Shown here: positions 1 through 6,869 of the stretch, one piece after another
How the letters are laid out: every line of letters starts with the position of its first letter
How positions within the stretch are numbered: position 1 is the stretch's first letter
Origin: JARFQW01 sp963842955
Lineage (GTDB): Bacteria > Pseudomonadota > Gammaproteobacteria > Steroidobacterales > XN24
Direction: 5' to 3'
Length of the DNA: 64,000 bases
Assembly: GCA_963842955.1 (NCBI GenBank)
Contig: CAWJIJ010000002.1
Span: 186,001 to 250,000 of the forward strand
Notes under the pieces: generated by a model
The model's input: only the letters and a program-made list of their open reading frames with translations
What the model was told of the DNA's origin: nothing
The model's database searches: none
Made by a program: the position numbers and the translations under genes

Positions 1-958
1 TCTGCGCCGGGCCGATCCCTCCATGACCCTGTCCCAGCTGCTGATTGCGCTGGCCTGGGCGCTGCTACTGATCTTTTCCGCCCACGAGGAACGCGGCGTC
101 ATGACGTCCGTCTACCTGGTGCTGATGCTGTTCGGCGTCTTCCAGCTGGACCGGCAACGGTTCCTGCTGGTCGCTATTCTCGCGGCCCTGGGCTATGTCG
201 GCGTGGTGGCCATCGATGCACTTCTGCGGCCCCACCTGGTGGACCTGGCCAGCGAGGGCTTCCGCCTCGTCGTGCTGGGTGCGGTACTCGCCTGGTGCAC
301 CTTCTTCGGAACCCACGTGGCGTCACTGCGCGAGACCCTCAGAGAACGCAACGAGGCCCTGCAGGAGGCGGTGCAGCGGGCCCACCGGCTGGCGGAGCGG
401 GATCCGCTGACCCAGGCCTTCAACCGCCGCTACATCATGGCGAGTCTCAACCGGGAAAAGTCGAGGGCCGACCGCACGGGTGTCCCCTTCTCCGTCGCCA
501 TCTGCGACCTGGACCACTTCAAGATCATCAACGACCGCTATGGCCATCTGGCCGGCGACCAGGTGCTCATGTCGTTTGCCGAACTGGCAAGACGCGAGCT
601 CCGGGGCATGGACGTGGTCGGCGCGGCCATGGATCACGGGTGCTTCGGCCGCTACGGCGGAGAGGAATTCATCTGTGTCCTCCCCGGCACGAAGCTCGAC
701 GGCGCGAAGGAAACCGGCGAGCGCTTGCGGGAGGCTACCGAACGCAACCCCATCGACGTGGACGGCCTGTTCAAGGTGACCCTGTCCGTCGGCGTGTCCG
801 AGTACCGTCGGGGCGAAGATATCGAGGACGTCCTGCGCCGGGCGGACAACGCCCTGTACCTTGCCAAGCAGAACGGCCGCAACCAGGTGTGCTGCGAGCG
901 CCGCCTGAAACCGCCGCCGAAGCCCGGCGAGGTGGTGGCGCTGAATACCTACCGCTAG
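1..958 (+). CDS. GGDEF-domain protein (putative diguanylate cyclase), 5' end cut by the window
   Basis: The reading frame is open back to base 2 without a stop, so the ATG at 23 may be internal and the true start may lie outside the window. The N-terminal half has about four hydrophobic membrane segments, then a short coiled linker (RETLRERNEALQEAVQRAHRLAERD), then a GGDEF domain with DPLTQAFNRR, DLDHFKIIND and the signature RYGGEEF. This family makes c-di-GMP from two GTP at the inner membrane. An RGMD sequence resembling the inhibitory RxxD site lies further upstream of GGEEF than usual, with about ten extra residues (GAAMDHGCFG) in between. Activity is inferred from the intact GGEEF. Confidence 0.85.
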   Translation, partial: LRRADPSMTLSQLLIALAWALLLIFSAHEERGVMTSVYLVLMLFGVFQLDRQRFLLVAILAALGYVGVVAIDALLRPHLVDLASEGFRLVVLGAVLAWCTFFGTHVASLRETLRERNEALQEAVQRAHRLAERDPLTQAFNRRYIMASLNREKSRADRTGVPFSVAICDLDHFKIINDRYGHLAGDQVLMSFAELARRELRGMDVVGAAMDHGCFGRYGGEEFICVLPGTKLDGAKETGERLREATERNPIDVDGLFKVTLSVGVSEYRRGEDIEDVLRRADNALYLAKQNGRNQVCCERRLKPPPKPGEVVALNTYR

Positions 959-1078
959 ACCGGTCGTGCACCGGTGACCCGGCGTGGGTTCACTAGCGTT
1001 TCCTGCTTTTCGAAGCAGGCTGTGCGAACCTTGACAGCGGAACCTGGCCGACGCTGTCACCAGGACCGAGGGGGACCC

Positions 1079-1480
1079 ATGGCATCCGGAGCATGCAACT
1101 GCGGTGCGGTCGCGTTCGAGATCAATACCGGGCTGTCAGGAATCTACGTATGCCATTGTTCCCTCTGCCGCCGCTCGACGGGGAGCAACGGGATTGCCGT
1201 CGTCGTCGTCGACAAGGCGGCCTTTCGATGGCTGGGCGGTGAAGCGCCCATTTCCACCTGGAAAAAACCCGACGCAGACTGGCAGACCTGGTTCTGCAGC
1301 GTCTGCGGATCCCGCCTTCCGGGTGACAACGACGAATCCCGCATGTTCGTCCCGGCCGGACTGATCACGGAAGGCGGGGACGACCTCACGGTGGTCCATC
1401 ACATTGGGGTCGATTCGAAGGCGCCCTGGGACGAAATCGGCGACTCAGGCCAACAGCACGCGGAATCGATCGAGCCGTAG
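1079..1480 (+). CDS. GFA family protein (glutathione-dependent formaldehyde-activating enzyme / CENP-V fold)
   Basis: 133 residues from the ATG at 1079; an upstream in-frame extension exists but is not conserved-looking. The zinc-binding cysteines of the family are visible: CNCG near the N-terminus, CHCSLCRR near residue 22, and CSVCGS near residue 80. GFA proteins bind two zinc ions. Only some of them act on S-hydroxymethylglutathione, so the substrate here is unknown. Two further GFA-type genes occur in this window (7338 and 62262). It stands alone between a GGDEF gene and a membrane-protein gene. Confidence 0.8.
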   Translation: MASGACNCGAVAFEINTGLSGIYVCHCSLCRRSTGSNGIAVVVVDKAAFRWLGGEAPISTWKKPDADWQTWFCSVCGSRLPGDNDESRMFVPAGLITEGGDDLTVVHHIGVDSKAPWDEIGDSGQQHAESIEP

Positions 1481-1653
1481 CACCCGGCCCGCGACGACAG
1501 GTGCAGACACCCGGGGCTTTCTCCGCACCGACGGGGCCCGGTGGTGCTTGACCCGGCCACCCATTCATCGCGGATCCCTAAGCCGGACCTTCCGGTTTCA
1601 CGGCCGCCACGGCCGGGGTATCCTGATCAGGCGAACAGGTCCCGGAGACGACC

Positions 1654-2112
1654 ATGGCGGTCTCGATGTTTCAGAGCACTGAGGTGCGGAACGCACGGCG
1701 CGGTATTCAAGGCTCGGCGGCATCCACGCTGCATCTTCGGGGTACGCTTGTCGGTCTGTGCGTCGCCGCTGTAGCCGCCGGGTTGTGGCTCGGCGGCATG
1801 GCTGCGCCGTTCGCTACCGAACCGGATCTCGCCCGGCTCCTGAAGGCCATGGGACTCATCAAGGCGGCGATGGTGGCCGCGGCGCTGGCGGCCGTGCTGT
1901 GGCGATTCGCCTGGCCGGTGTCGTCCCGTATCGCCGCCGGGTACCTGGCCGGAGCGTCCCTGGCGGCAGGCGCCTCCGTGCTGATCTTGCAGCTGGCCTG
2001 GATCCCGACGGCCGCGCTCGTGTTTCACCTGGGCGCCGGCCTGATGATCCTGGCGGCGTTCTTCGACGGCTCCTCGCACCATCGAACGTCACCCGTGACC
2101 GGCAAGAGCTAA
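1654..2112 (+). CDS. small integral membrane protein of unknown function
   Basis: 152 residues. After a polar N-terminus of about 30 residues there are four hydrophobic segments (around LVGLCVAAVAAGLWLGG, AAMVAAALAAVLWRFAW, GYLAGASLAAGASVLIL and LVFHLGAGLMILAAFF). The C-terminus is short and polar. No recognised motif. It is the last plus-strand gene before the integron integrase, which is transcribed towards it. Confidence 0.6.
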   Translation: MAVSMFQSTEVRNARRGIQGSAASTLHLRGTLVGLCVAAVAAGLWLGGMAAPFATEPDLARLLKAMGLIKAAMVAAALAAVLWRFAWPVSSRIAAGYLAGASLAAGASVLILQLAWIPTAALVFHLGAGLMILAAFFDGSSHHRTSPVTGKS

Positions 2113-2142
2113 TCGGTATCTGGCGGCGGCGAGGGCCCACTG

Positions 2143-2184
2143 TCCACGGCTAATGGTCCAGGGCTAATGGTCCACGGCTAATGG
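2143..2184. repeat. three tandem 14-bp direct repeats downstream of intI
   Basis: Three consecutive copies of tccacggctaatgg (the middle one reads tccagggctaatgg) occupy 2143-2156, 2157-2170 and 2171-2184, followed by tgtaac. They sit about 45 bp beyond the intI stop codon. No gene covers them. Confidence 0.85.
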
Positions 2185-2229
2185 TGTAACGCCACCGGAG
2201 AATCGCCAGGCCGCAGCACCGGACGACGG

Positions 2230-3213
2230 TTACTTCATGGCGCCGTCCGCTGCAGGCCCCGATGGCCGGCAGTCCCGACCCATGGGGCTGGTCACGGCCC
2301 TGCCGCCCCGTCGGATCACGTGTGTATAGATCATGGTGGTGGACACGTCGCGGTGCCCCAGCAACTCCTGCACCGTACGGATGTCGTAGCCATCCTCCAG
2401 CAGGTGCGTGGCAAAGGAGTACCGCAGGGTGTGACAGGAGGCGGGTTTTGCGAGTCCCGACGCCCGCACGGCCTGGGGCAGGAGGTGGTGGCGGACGAGT
2501 TCGTTCGTGTACGGGGAGCGGGACAATGCTCGCGCCGGGAACAGGAACTGCCAGCCCCACTCCACCGGCGCGGACGGATACTTCCGGGCGAGGGCCGGCG
2601 GCAGGGAAACACCCGGCAGATTCCTGCTCCGCTGCGTTTCGAAACGCGTCCGCAGTGCCTGGAGGCGGGACCGCAACGGCGCGAGCAGCGAACCGGGGAG
2701 GATCGTCTGGCGGTCCTTGCCGCCCTTGCCGTCCCGCACCGTGATCTGCCGGTAGCCGAAATCCAGGTCTTTGATCCGCAGGCGCGTGCACTCCGAGACC
2801 CGCAGCCCGCCGCCATACATCAACCCGACCGCCAGCCACGGGTCGTCCCGCAGAAAGTGCATCAGCCGCCGGATTTCCTCTCTCGACAGGACCACCGGCA
2901 CCCGCTCCGGACGCTTGGCCCGCACAACACCATCCAGCCACGGCAGCTCGATGTGCAGGGCTTCCCGGTAGAGAAACAGGAGTGCCGAAAGCGCCTGGTT
3001 CTGCGTGGACGCCGATACCCTCCGGTCCACCGCGAGATGATTCAGAAACGCCTCGATCTCCGGTGCGCCCATGTCGCGGGGATGCCGGCGACGGTGAAAG
3101 CGAACAAACCGCCGGATCCATCCCAGGTAGCTTTTCTCGGTCTGGTAGGAAAAGTGCCGCGCCCGAATCCGGTCACGAACGACGTCCAGCAGGCGAGGTG
3201 GGGAATGGGACAT
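2230..3213 (-). CDS. intI: integron integrase (tyrosine recombinase IntI)
   Basis: 327 residues, the usual length for IntI. An N-terminal SAM-like DNA-binding domain (residues ~10-95) is followed by the catalytic domain. Catalytic residues are visible: Arg in GGGLRVSE, the Lys region GKGGKDR, HTLR, the second His in LLGHRDVSTT and the nucleophile Tyr in MIYTHV. The extra segment unique to integron integrases, here LPPALARKYPSAPVEWGWQF, lies between the Arg and HTLR boxes and separates IntI from XerC/D. HTLR is followed by Tyr (HTLRYSFATHLL). IntI recombines attI with attC sites of mobile cassettes. It is transcribed away from attI and the cassettes, the standard integron layout. Confidence 0.95.
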   Translation of the reverse strand: MSHSPPRLLDVVRDRIRARHFSYQTEKSYLGWIRRFVRFHRRRHPRDMGAPEIEAFLNHLAVDRRVSASTQNQALSALLFLYREALHIELPWLDGVVRAKRPERVPVVLSREEIRRLMHFLRDDPWLAVGLMYGGGLRVSECTRLRIKDLDFGYRQITVRDGKGGKDRQTILPGSLLAPLRSRLQALRTRFETQRSRNLPGVSLPPALARKYPSAPVEWGWQFLFPARALSRSPYTNELVRHHLLPQAVRASGLAKPASCHTLRYSFATHLLEDGYDIRTVQELLGHRDVSTTMIYTHVIRRGGRAVTSPMGRDCRPSGPAADGAMK

Positions 3214-3344
3214 GGAAGCGGAAAAATGAGTGTGCTAAAAGTCGAAAAAATCGTCCCCAGTGCAAGGAGGCAAGGGCATGAGACAGATTACCCCTGAATA
3301 CCCGGCCAATAGGCCCCGTTATTTCCCGGCTTTTACGCCGCATA

Positions 3345-3360
3345 TATCTAGTTAGGCCAA
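3345..3360 (+). other. attI core site of the integron
   Basis: GTTAGGC at 3351-3357 matches the GTTRRRY core at which IntI inserts cassettes between G and TT. It lies 138 bp upstream of the intI start and directly before the first cassette. A weaker GTT core (GTTATTT) lies at 3318. The full extent of attI and the cassette promoter cannot be set by eye. Confidence 0.75.
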
Positions 3361-3373
3361 ACGGAAGCTTTTT

Positions 3374-3790
3374 CTGAAAATTATTTTATTCCTGTTTTTA
3401 ATAGTTCCGGTTTTTGCATTTGCAGATTGCCCAGAGGGCACTTGGCCAAGGAATCAATACAGTGGTCCCGGCGGCGGGCAGTACACTGGACCTGGCGGGG
3501 GTATGTATACAGGTCCAGGCGGCGGTGCTTATAAGGGCCCGGGAGGGGGCATGTACACCGGCCCGGGAGGTGGCATGTACACGGGCCCAGGTGGAGGGCT
3601 CTATACCGGCCCAGGCGGTGGTTTATACACGGGCCCAGGTGGAGGGCTTTATACCGGCCCAGGCGGTGGTATGTATTCTGGGCCCTCTCAATATTGCGCC
3701 AATATCCCGCCTTGGCCGATTTTTGTCAGATATTTACTTCAAAATGGCTATGAGGATGAAGCTAAATTAATTTTAGAATATTTGAATTGA
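3374..3790 (+). CDS. integron cassette 1: secreted octapeptide-repeat (YTGPGGGx) protein, probable CTG start
   Basis: No ATG, GTG or TTG precedes the coding signal in this frame; the first ATG (3503) lies inside the repeats. Reading upstream gives a clear signal peptide (LKIILFLFLIVPVFAFA, then D) starting with CTG at 3374, six bases after a GGAAG ribosome-binding site (3363-3367). An in-frame TAG at 3353-3355, inside the attI core, bars any further extension. From that start the protein is 138 residues. It has a ~17-residue signal peptide, a DCPEG segment, nine octapeptides of the form Y-[ST/K]-GPGGG-x (residues ~29-100) and a non-repeat tail of ~38 residues with PPWP and a probable amphipathic helix. 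Cysteines flank the repeats on both sides. Function unknown; export is inferred. Confidence 0.75.
   Translation: MKIILFLFLIVPVFAFADCPEGTWPRNQYSGPGGGQYTGPGGGMYTGPGGGAYKGPGGGMYTGPGGGMYTGPGGGLYTGPGGGLYTGPGGGLYTGPGGGMYSGPSQYCANIPPWPIFVRYLLQNGYEDEAKLILEYLN
3458..3682 (+). repeat. 24-bp tandem repeat coding for YTGPGGGx octapeptides
   Basis: Nine full 24-bp units begin at 3458, 3482, 3506, 3530, 3554, 3578, 3602, 3626 and 3650, and a partial tenth begins at 3674. Codon third positions vary between neighbours (ggcccaggtggaggg against ggcccaggcggtggt) while the peptide stays nearly fixed. That pattern suggests selection on the amino acids and an older, not very recent, expansion. Confidence 0.9.
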
Positions 3791-3797
3791 TAATACG

Positions 3798-3856
3798 GCC
3801 TAACAAGTCAAAGCACTCGGACGCCGTAAACGGCGCCGGTGTTTGAGGCGTTAGGT
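3798..3856 (+). other. attC site of cassette 1 (59 bp)
   Basis: It runs from the inverse core GCCTAAC (3798-3804) to the core GTTAGGT (3850-3856). Between them is an imperfect palindrome (cactcggacgccg against cggcgccggtg) with a short spacer, as in folded attC hairpins. The recombination point lies between 3850 and 3851. The length equals the classical 59-base element. Confidence 0.88.
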
Positions 3857-3915
3857 TCCCTCAGATCTTCTAACATCGCCCTTGAATCTATACGGCATTG
3901 CCGTATATTCACTTA

Positions 3916-4230
3916 GTGTTTACCTTCATCGAAACCCGGCTGTTTTCGCGCCTGGTTCAGGAATACCTGTCCGATGAAGAGTACGCGGCGCTGCAACAGG
4001 ACCTCATACGTAACCCAGAAGCAGGATCTGTCGTTCGAGGTTCTGGGGGCGTTCGGAAAATCCGCTGGGCAGCTCAGGGGCGAGGTAAGAGCGGTGGCTA
4101 TCGGATCATTTACCTCGTGCGACGACCCAAGGGTGTTATCTGGTTGCTGACGATGTATCCAAAGAACGTAGCGGACAACATCCCTGGTCACGTACTCAAA
4201 CAAATTCGCGAGGAAATTGGCGATGACTAA
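3916..4230 (+). CDS. higB: integron cassette 2: RelE/HigB-type toxin
   Basis: 104 residues from the GTG at 3916 (MFTFIETRLFSRLVQEYLSDEEY). This start fits the family better than the upstream TTG at 3898. Conserved features of the RelE/ParE superfamily HigB2-like group are visible: LSDEEYAALQ, NPEAGSVVRGSGGVRKIRWA, GYRIIYL and the C-terminal LLTMYPKN. These toxins are ribosome-dependent mRNA endonucleases in characterised members. The gene overlaps the antitoxin start by 8 bp, so the two are translationally coupled, with the toxin first as in higBA. Confidence 0.85.
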   Translation: MFTFIETRLFSRLVQEYLSDEEYAALQQDLIRNPEAGSVVRGSGGVRKIRWAAQGRGKSGGYRIIYLVRRPKGVIWLLTMYPKNVADNIPGHVLKQIREEIGDD

Positions 4231-4492
4231 AGAGCGAGACATTGGTTCTGAAATCCTTGCGGGTCTTAAGGAGCTAAAGGCTGGAAAGCCCGGGCGGGTT
4301 ACTAACGTTCCGGCCGTTGCCGATATTCGCGAGAAAACCGGCCTTTCACAGTCGCGCTTCGCTACCTTACTGGGAGTCTCTGTAAGAACCCTCCAGGACT
4401 GGGAGCAAGGCCGGCGCGCGCCCTCCGGCGCAGCCAGAACACTCTTGCTCATTGCCGCAAAGAATCCTAAGGCCATACTCGAGGTTGCATAG
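4223..4492 (+). CDS. higA: integron cassette 2: HigA/NadS-type antitoxin (HTH regulator)
   Basis: 89 residues from the ATG at 4223, inside the 3' end of the toxin gene. A Cro/C1-type helix-turn-helix lies at the C-terminal half (TGLSQSRFATLLGVSVRTLQDWEQGRR, then PSGAARTLL), typical of the NadS-like antitoxins that pair with HigB. It is expected to bind and neutralise the toxin and to repress the operon. The ORF could be read from TTG 4217, but ATG 4223 is the better start. Confidence 0.87.
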   Translation: MTKERDIGSEILAGLKELKAGKPGRVTNVPAVADIREKTGLSQSRFATLLGVSVRTLQDWEQGRRAPSGAARTLLLIAAKNPKAILEVA

Positions 4493-4507
4493 AGGCGTAC
4501 GCCGGGA

Positions 4508-4699
4508 ACCTAACCAGCGCAAGCAACGGACGCCTTCGTCTGTCACGGCCCTTGCAAGCGCAAGGCCCGCGCCAGCCGGCAGGCGCCGCGGACGTGGCAA
4601 CGCTGTGCCGATATCGGTCATGGTAGAAATGCGAAGTCCTTGGCGTTCAGTCCCGCGATGCTAGGTAGTGCCACGCCGCTGAACGCCGATCCGTTAGAC
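4508..4699 (+). other. probable attC site of cassette 2 (long, about 192 bp)
   Basis: ACCTAAC (4508-4514) matches the inverse core RYYYAAC, and GTTAGAC (4693-4699) matches the core GTTRRRY. The terminal segment gctgaacgccgatccgttagac resembles the right end of many attC sites. At about 192 bp it is longer than usual, and pairing of the inner arms is weak by eye. It separates two complete toxin-antitoxin-type cassettes, which supports the call. Confidence 0.6.
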
Positions 4700-4769
4700 G
4701 GCGCCCAAGCCCAATTGCGGGCTGAGACACTGGTCCTTGCTTTGCGTATCCCATAGGATACAATTAACC

Positions 4770-5065
4770 ATGACAGCTCAGATCAAAGCTACTCTGAGAT
4801 TCACCGATTGACTTGATGGTCTGAAAGACCGCAAGGGTCGAGCTCGAATAAGAGGATCGAACGCCTCGCTACCGGCAACCCCGGCAAATACAGGAACTTG
4901 AAGCGCGGAGTTTCTGAGCTAAAGATCGATGTCGGCCCCGGATATCGGGTTTATTACACGCACCGACAAGATGTCCTGATTATCTTGCTTTGTGGTGGCG
5001 ATAAATCGACCCAAAGTGCAGACATCCGCCTGGCTTATGAAATGATTGATGAACTGGAGATTTGA
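4770..5065 (+). pseudogene. integron cassette 3: broken RelE/HigB-type toxin gene
   Basis: From the ATG at 4770 the frame reads MTAQIKATLRFTD, then an in-frame TGA where the family has Trp (FxxWLDGLKD), then LDGLKDRKGRARIRG. A shift of frame near 4850 is needed to continue as IERLATGNPGKYRNLKRGVSELKIDVGPGYRVYY and on to LLCGGDKSTQSADIRLAYEMIDELEI, ending at 5065. The result is a recognisable addiction-module killer protein with one nonsense codon and one frameshift. The partner antitoxin begins 1 bp downstream and is intact. The two independent lesions make real decay more likely than a single base-calling error. Confidence 0.8.
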
Positions 5066-5066
5066 T

Positions 5067-5360
5067 ATGGCGACGAAGGTCAAAGATTACGACGTTGCCG
5101 ACCACTTGCGAACACCCGAGGAAATGGCCGCCTATCTAGAGGCGTGCATTGCCGAATCCGATGGTGATGCGTCATTCGTGGCAAAAGCGCTTGGTGATAT
5201 TGCCCGCGCGAAGGGAATGTCGGAGATCTCTCGCGAGACAGGGTTAGGTCGCGAAAGTTTGTATAAGGCGTTGTCTGCGGACGGCAATCCCCAGCTCGAT
5301 ACAATTTTGAAAGTGGCAAAAGCACTCGGTTTAGAAATTTCAGTTCGTCCGGCTGCGTGA
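5067..5360 (+). CDS. integron cassette 3: HigA-type addiction-module antidote, toxin partner broken
   Basis: 97 residues from the ATG at 5067 (MATKVKDYDVADHLRTPEEMAAYLEACI), the standard beginning of this antitoxin family. The C-terminal half is a Cro/C1 helix-turn-helix (MSEISRETGLGRESLYKALS, then GNPQLDTILKVAKALGLEISV). It follows the damaged toxin gene by a single base. With the toxin lost it would be an orphan antitoxin, possibly kept because it neutralises a related toxin. Confidence 0.88.
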   Translation: MATKVKDYDVADHLRTPEEMAAYLEACIAESDGDASFVAKALGDIARAKGMSEISRETGLGRESLYKALSADGNPQLDTILKVAKALGLEISVRPAA

Positions 5361-5367
5361 AAACGCC

Positions 5368-5466
5368 GTCTAACAAAGCGCTGCATCGGACACTTGATCC
5401 GTCCACATTATTTGCTGCCGCAAAAAACGCGGCCGCCTCAAGCGCCGCTGAGCTTAGGCGTTAGAG
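5368..5466 (+). other. attC site of cassette 3 (about 99 bp)
   Basis: It runs from the inverse core GTCTAAC (5368-5374) to GTTAGAG (5460-5466), which fits GTTRRRY except for the last base. The inner arms agcgctgcatcggac and gcgccgctgagcttaggc are of the common attC type. The next cassette would begin at 5461. Confidence 0.82.
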
Positions 5467-5475
5467 ACCATTGAT

Positions 5476-5946
5476 ATGCAGACCAGGCTGTCCACAGTTC
5501 TCGAGATAGTTTCCGCAGTGGCAGTAGTCATATCGCTTGTATTTGTTGGGTGGGAGATACGCAATGGAAATCAGCAGCCCGAGCAGAATACTCGGGCCTT
5601 GCAGGTTTCGGCATATCAGGACCTCATTGCTCGGATCGTCGACGTAAATGCAGTTGGGATAGAAGAATCGACCACGATCGAATCGCTAGTCGCTATCGAA
5701 TCACCAACTGACAAAGAAACAGATAAGCTCAACTCATTCCTGTGGATATTGTTTCGCCACGGAGACATGGCGTGCTTTCAGTTCGAGAATGGCTCCATCA
5801 GCGAAGACAGAATGCTGTCAGCAATGGCTCCCCTGCTGGCAAGGTTGCAGTATCCCAGGGTTGCAAAACGATGGCACGAGGTGAAACAGGTTTTCGTGCC
5901 GGCCTACGCTTCGTTCATTGATAGTCGACTTGAAGCTGCACGGTAG
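5476..5946 (+). CDS. integron cassette 4: membrane-anchored protein of unknown function
   Basis: 156 residues. A single N-terminal membrane segment (residues ~8-28, VLEIVSAVAVVISLVFVGWEIR) is followed by a polar, probably cytoplasmic helical domain (NTRALQVSAYQDLIARIVDVN and so on). The plan of a membrane helix ending in (F/Y)-(V/L)-x-W/V-E/Q-I/T-R, then a ~120-residue helical domain, is shared with the product at 9636 in this window. The ATG lies 10 bp after the attC core of the previous cassette. No attC could be recognised after its stop. Confidence 0.7.
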   Translation: MQTRLSTVLEIVSAVAVVISLVFVGWEIRNGNQQPEQNTRALQVSAYQDLIARIVDVNAVGIEESTTIESLVAIESPTDKETDKLNSFLWILFRHGDMACFQFENGSISEDRMLSAMAPLLARLQYPRVAKRWHEVKQVFVPAYASFIDSRLEAAR

Positions 5947-6168
5947 GGTGGTGATGTCCTGACAAGGCCATGAAATCGGCCTCTGAAAAGCATGGGCTTG
6001 GACGCGCCAACAGCGCGCGACCCTTATCGCGGTCTTAGGCATCAAGAGACATCCGGAGTGATTCGCAGTCTTTCGCTGCTCGTGACTTTTTCGGTAGTGG
6101 CGGGATGGTTGGCGGTCGCAGTAACACGGGTAGCGACCTTTCCCCGGCCCAAAAGCTTCGAGGCCCGG
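5947..6168. other. end of the recognisable cassette array; no gene
   Basis: This 222-bp gap follows cassette 4. There is no GTTRRRY/RYYYAAC pair spanning an inverted repeat; the nearest look-alike is tcttaggc near 6036. An open frame runs through it into the DUF1697 gene but has no family match. Either the last attC has decayed or the array boundary lies here. Confidence 0.4.
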
Positions 6169-6732
6169 ATGACTGATCCAGGACAAACATTCGTTGCCCT
6201 TCTGCGAGGGATCAACGTCGGAGGCCGGCACAGGATTCCCATGGCCGAGCTCCGCATTGCCTGCGAGGGCCTCGAGTGCGGCGACGTGCGCACCTACATC
6301 CAGAGCGGCAATGTGGTGCTCACCTCGGGCCTTTCAGCCGAAGCCCTGGAAGCAAGGCTGGAGAGCGCCATCGAACAGCAGTTCGGTTTCACGGTTCCGG
6401 TGATCGTGCGATCCGCCTCCCAATGGGCGCACTACGTGACGGACAATCCTTTCCCTATCGAGGCTAACGAGGACGGCGCCTGGGTTGTCCTTGCATTGTC
6501 GAAGCACCCGCCTAAGTCAGCTGTGGCATCAGAGCTCCAGAAGCGGGCGACGCGAGGGGAACAGGTGGCGAAAAAGGGCGATGCGATCTGGATACACTAC
6601 GCCAACGGCATTGGACAATCGAAACTGACTCCGGCCGTTCTTGACCGGTGTGCGGGCTCATCCGTTACTTGCAGAAACTGGCGCACCGTGCTCAAAGTTG
6701 ATGAGATGGTCCGCAAGACATCCAAGGGATAA
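6169..6732 (+). CDS. DUF1697 family protein
   Basis: 187 residues from the ATG at 6169. The DUF1697 hallmarks are present: FVALLRGINVGGRHRIPMAEL at the start, YIQSGNVVL, NPFPIEA in the middle and a C-terminal TCRNWRTVLKV. The upstream in-frame stretch back to 5992 encodes an unrelated hydrophobic peptide and is excluded. Function of the family is unknown; it is widespread, usually as a single gene. Confidence 0.88.
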   Translation: MTDPGQTFVALLRGINVGGRHRIPMAELRIACEGLECGDVRTYIQSGNVVLTSGLSAEALEARLESAIEQQFGFTVPVIVRSASQWAHYVTDNPFPIEANEDGAWVVLALSKHPPKSAVASELQKRATRGEQVAKKGDAIWIHYANGIGQSKLTPAVLDRCAGSSVTCRNWRTVLKVDEMVRKTSKG

Positions 6733-6869
6733 GCCCTTGTCGTCGTCGTGTAGGGAATCCTGGGAGCAGTGACGCTGAGCGCGCGCCGTCGAAGGGCAGG
6801 CCTGAGGGGACAGCGCCGCGGTTTGCGGAAGCCCATGCCGGGCAGCAATTTGAGTTCTGTGGAGGATCC

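Noticed and set aside
3458..3682. Relationship of the octapeptide repeats to the prion octarepeat
   Set aside because: Only Gly richness and unit length are shared; the unit lacks the His and Trp of the prion repeat. Similarity is superficial.
3398..3790. CRISPR array in the regularly repeated stretch
   Set aside because: The repeats are contiguous 24-bp coding units without unique spacers, and no cas genes are present.
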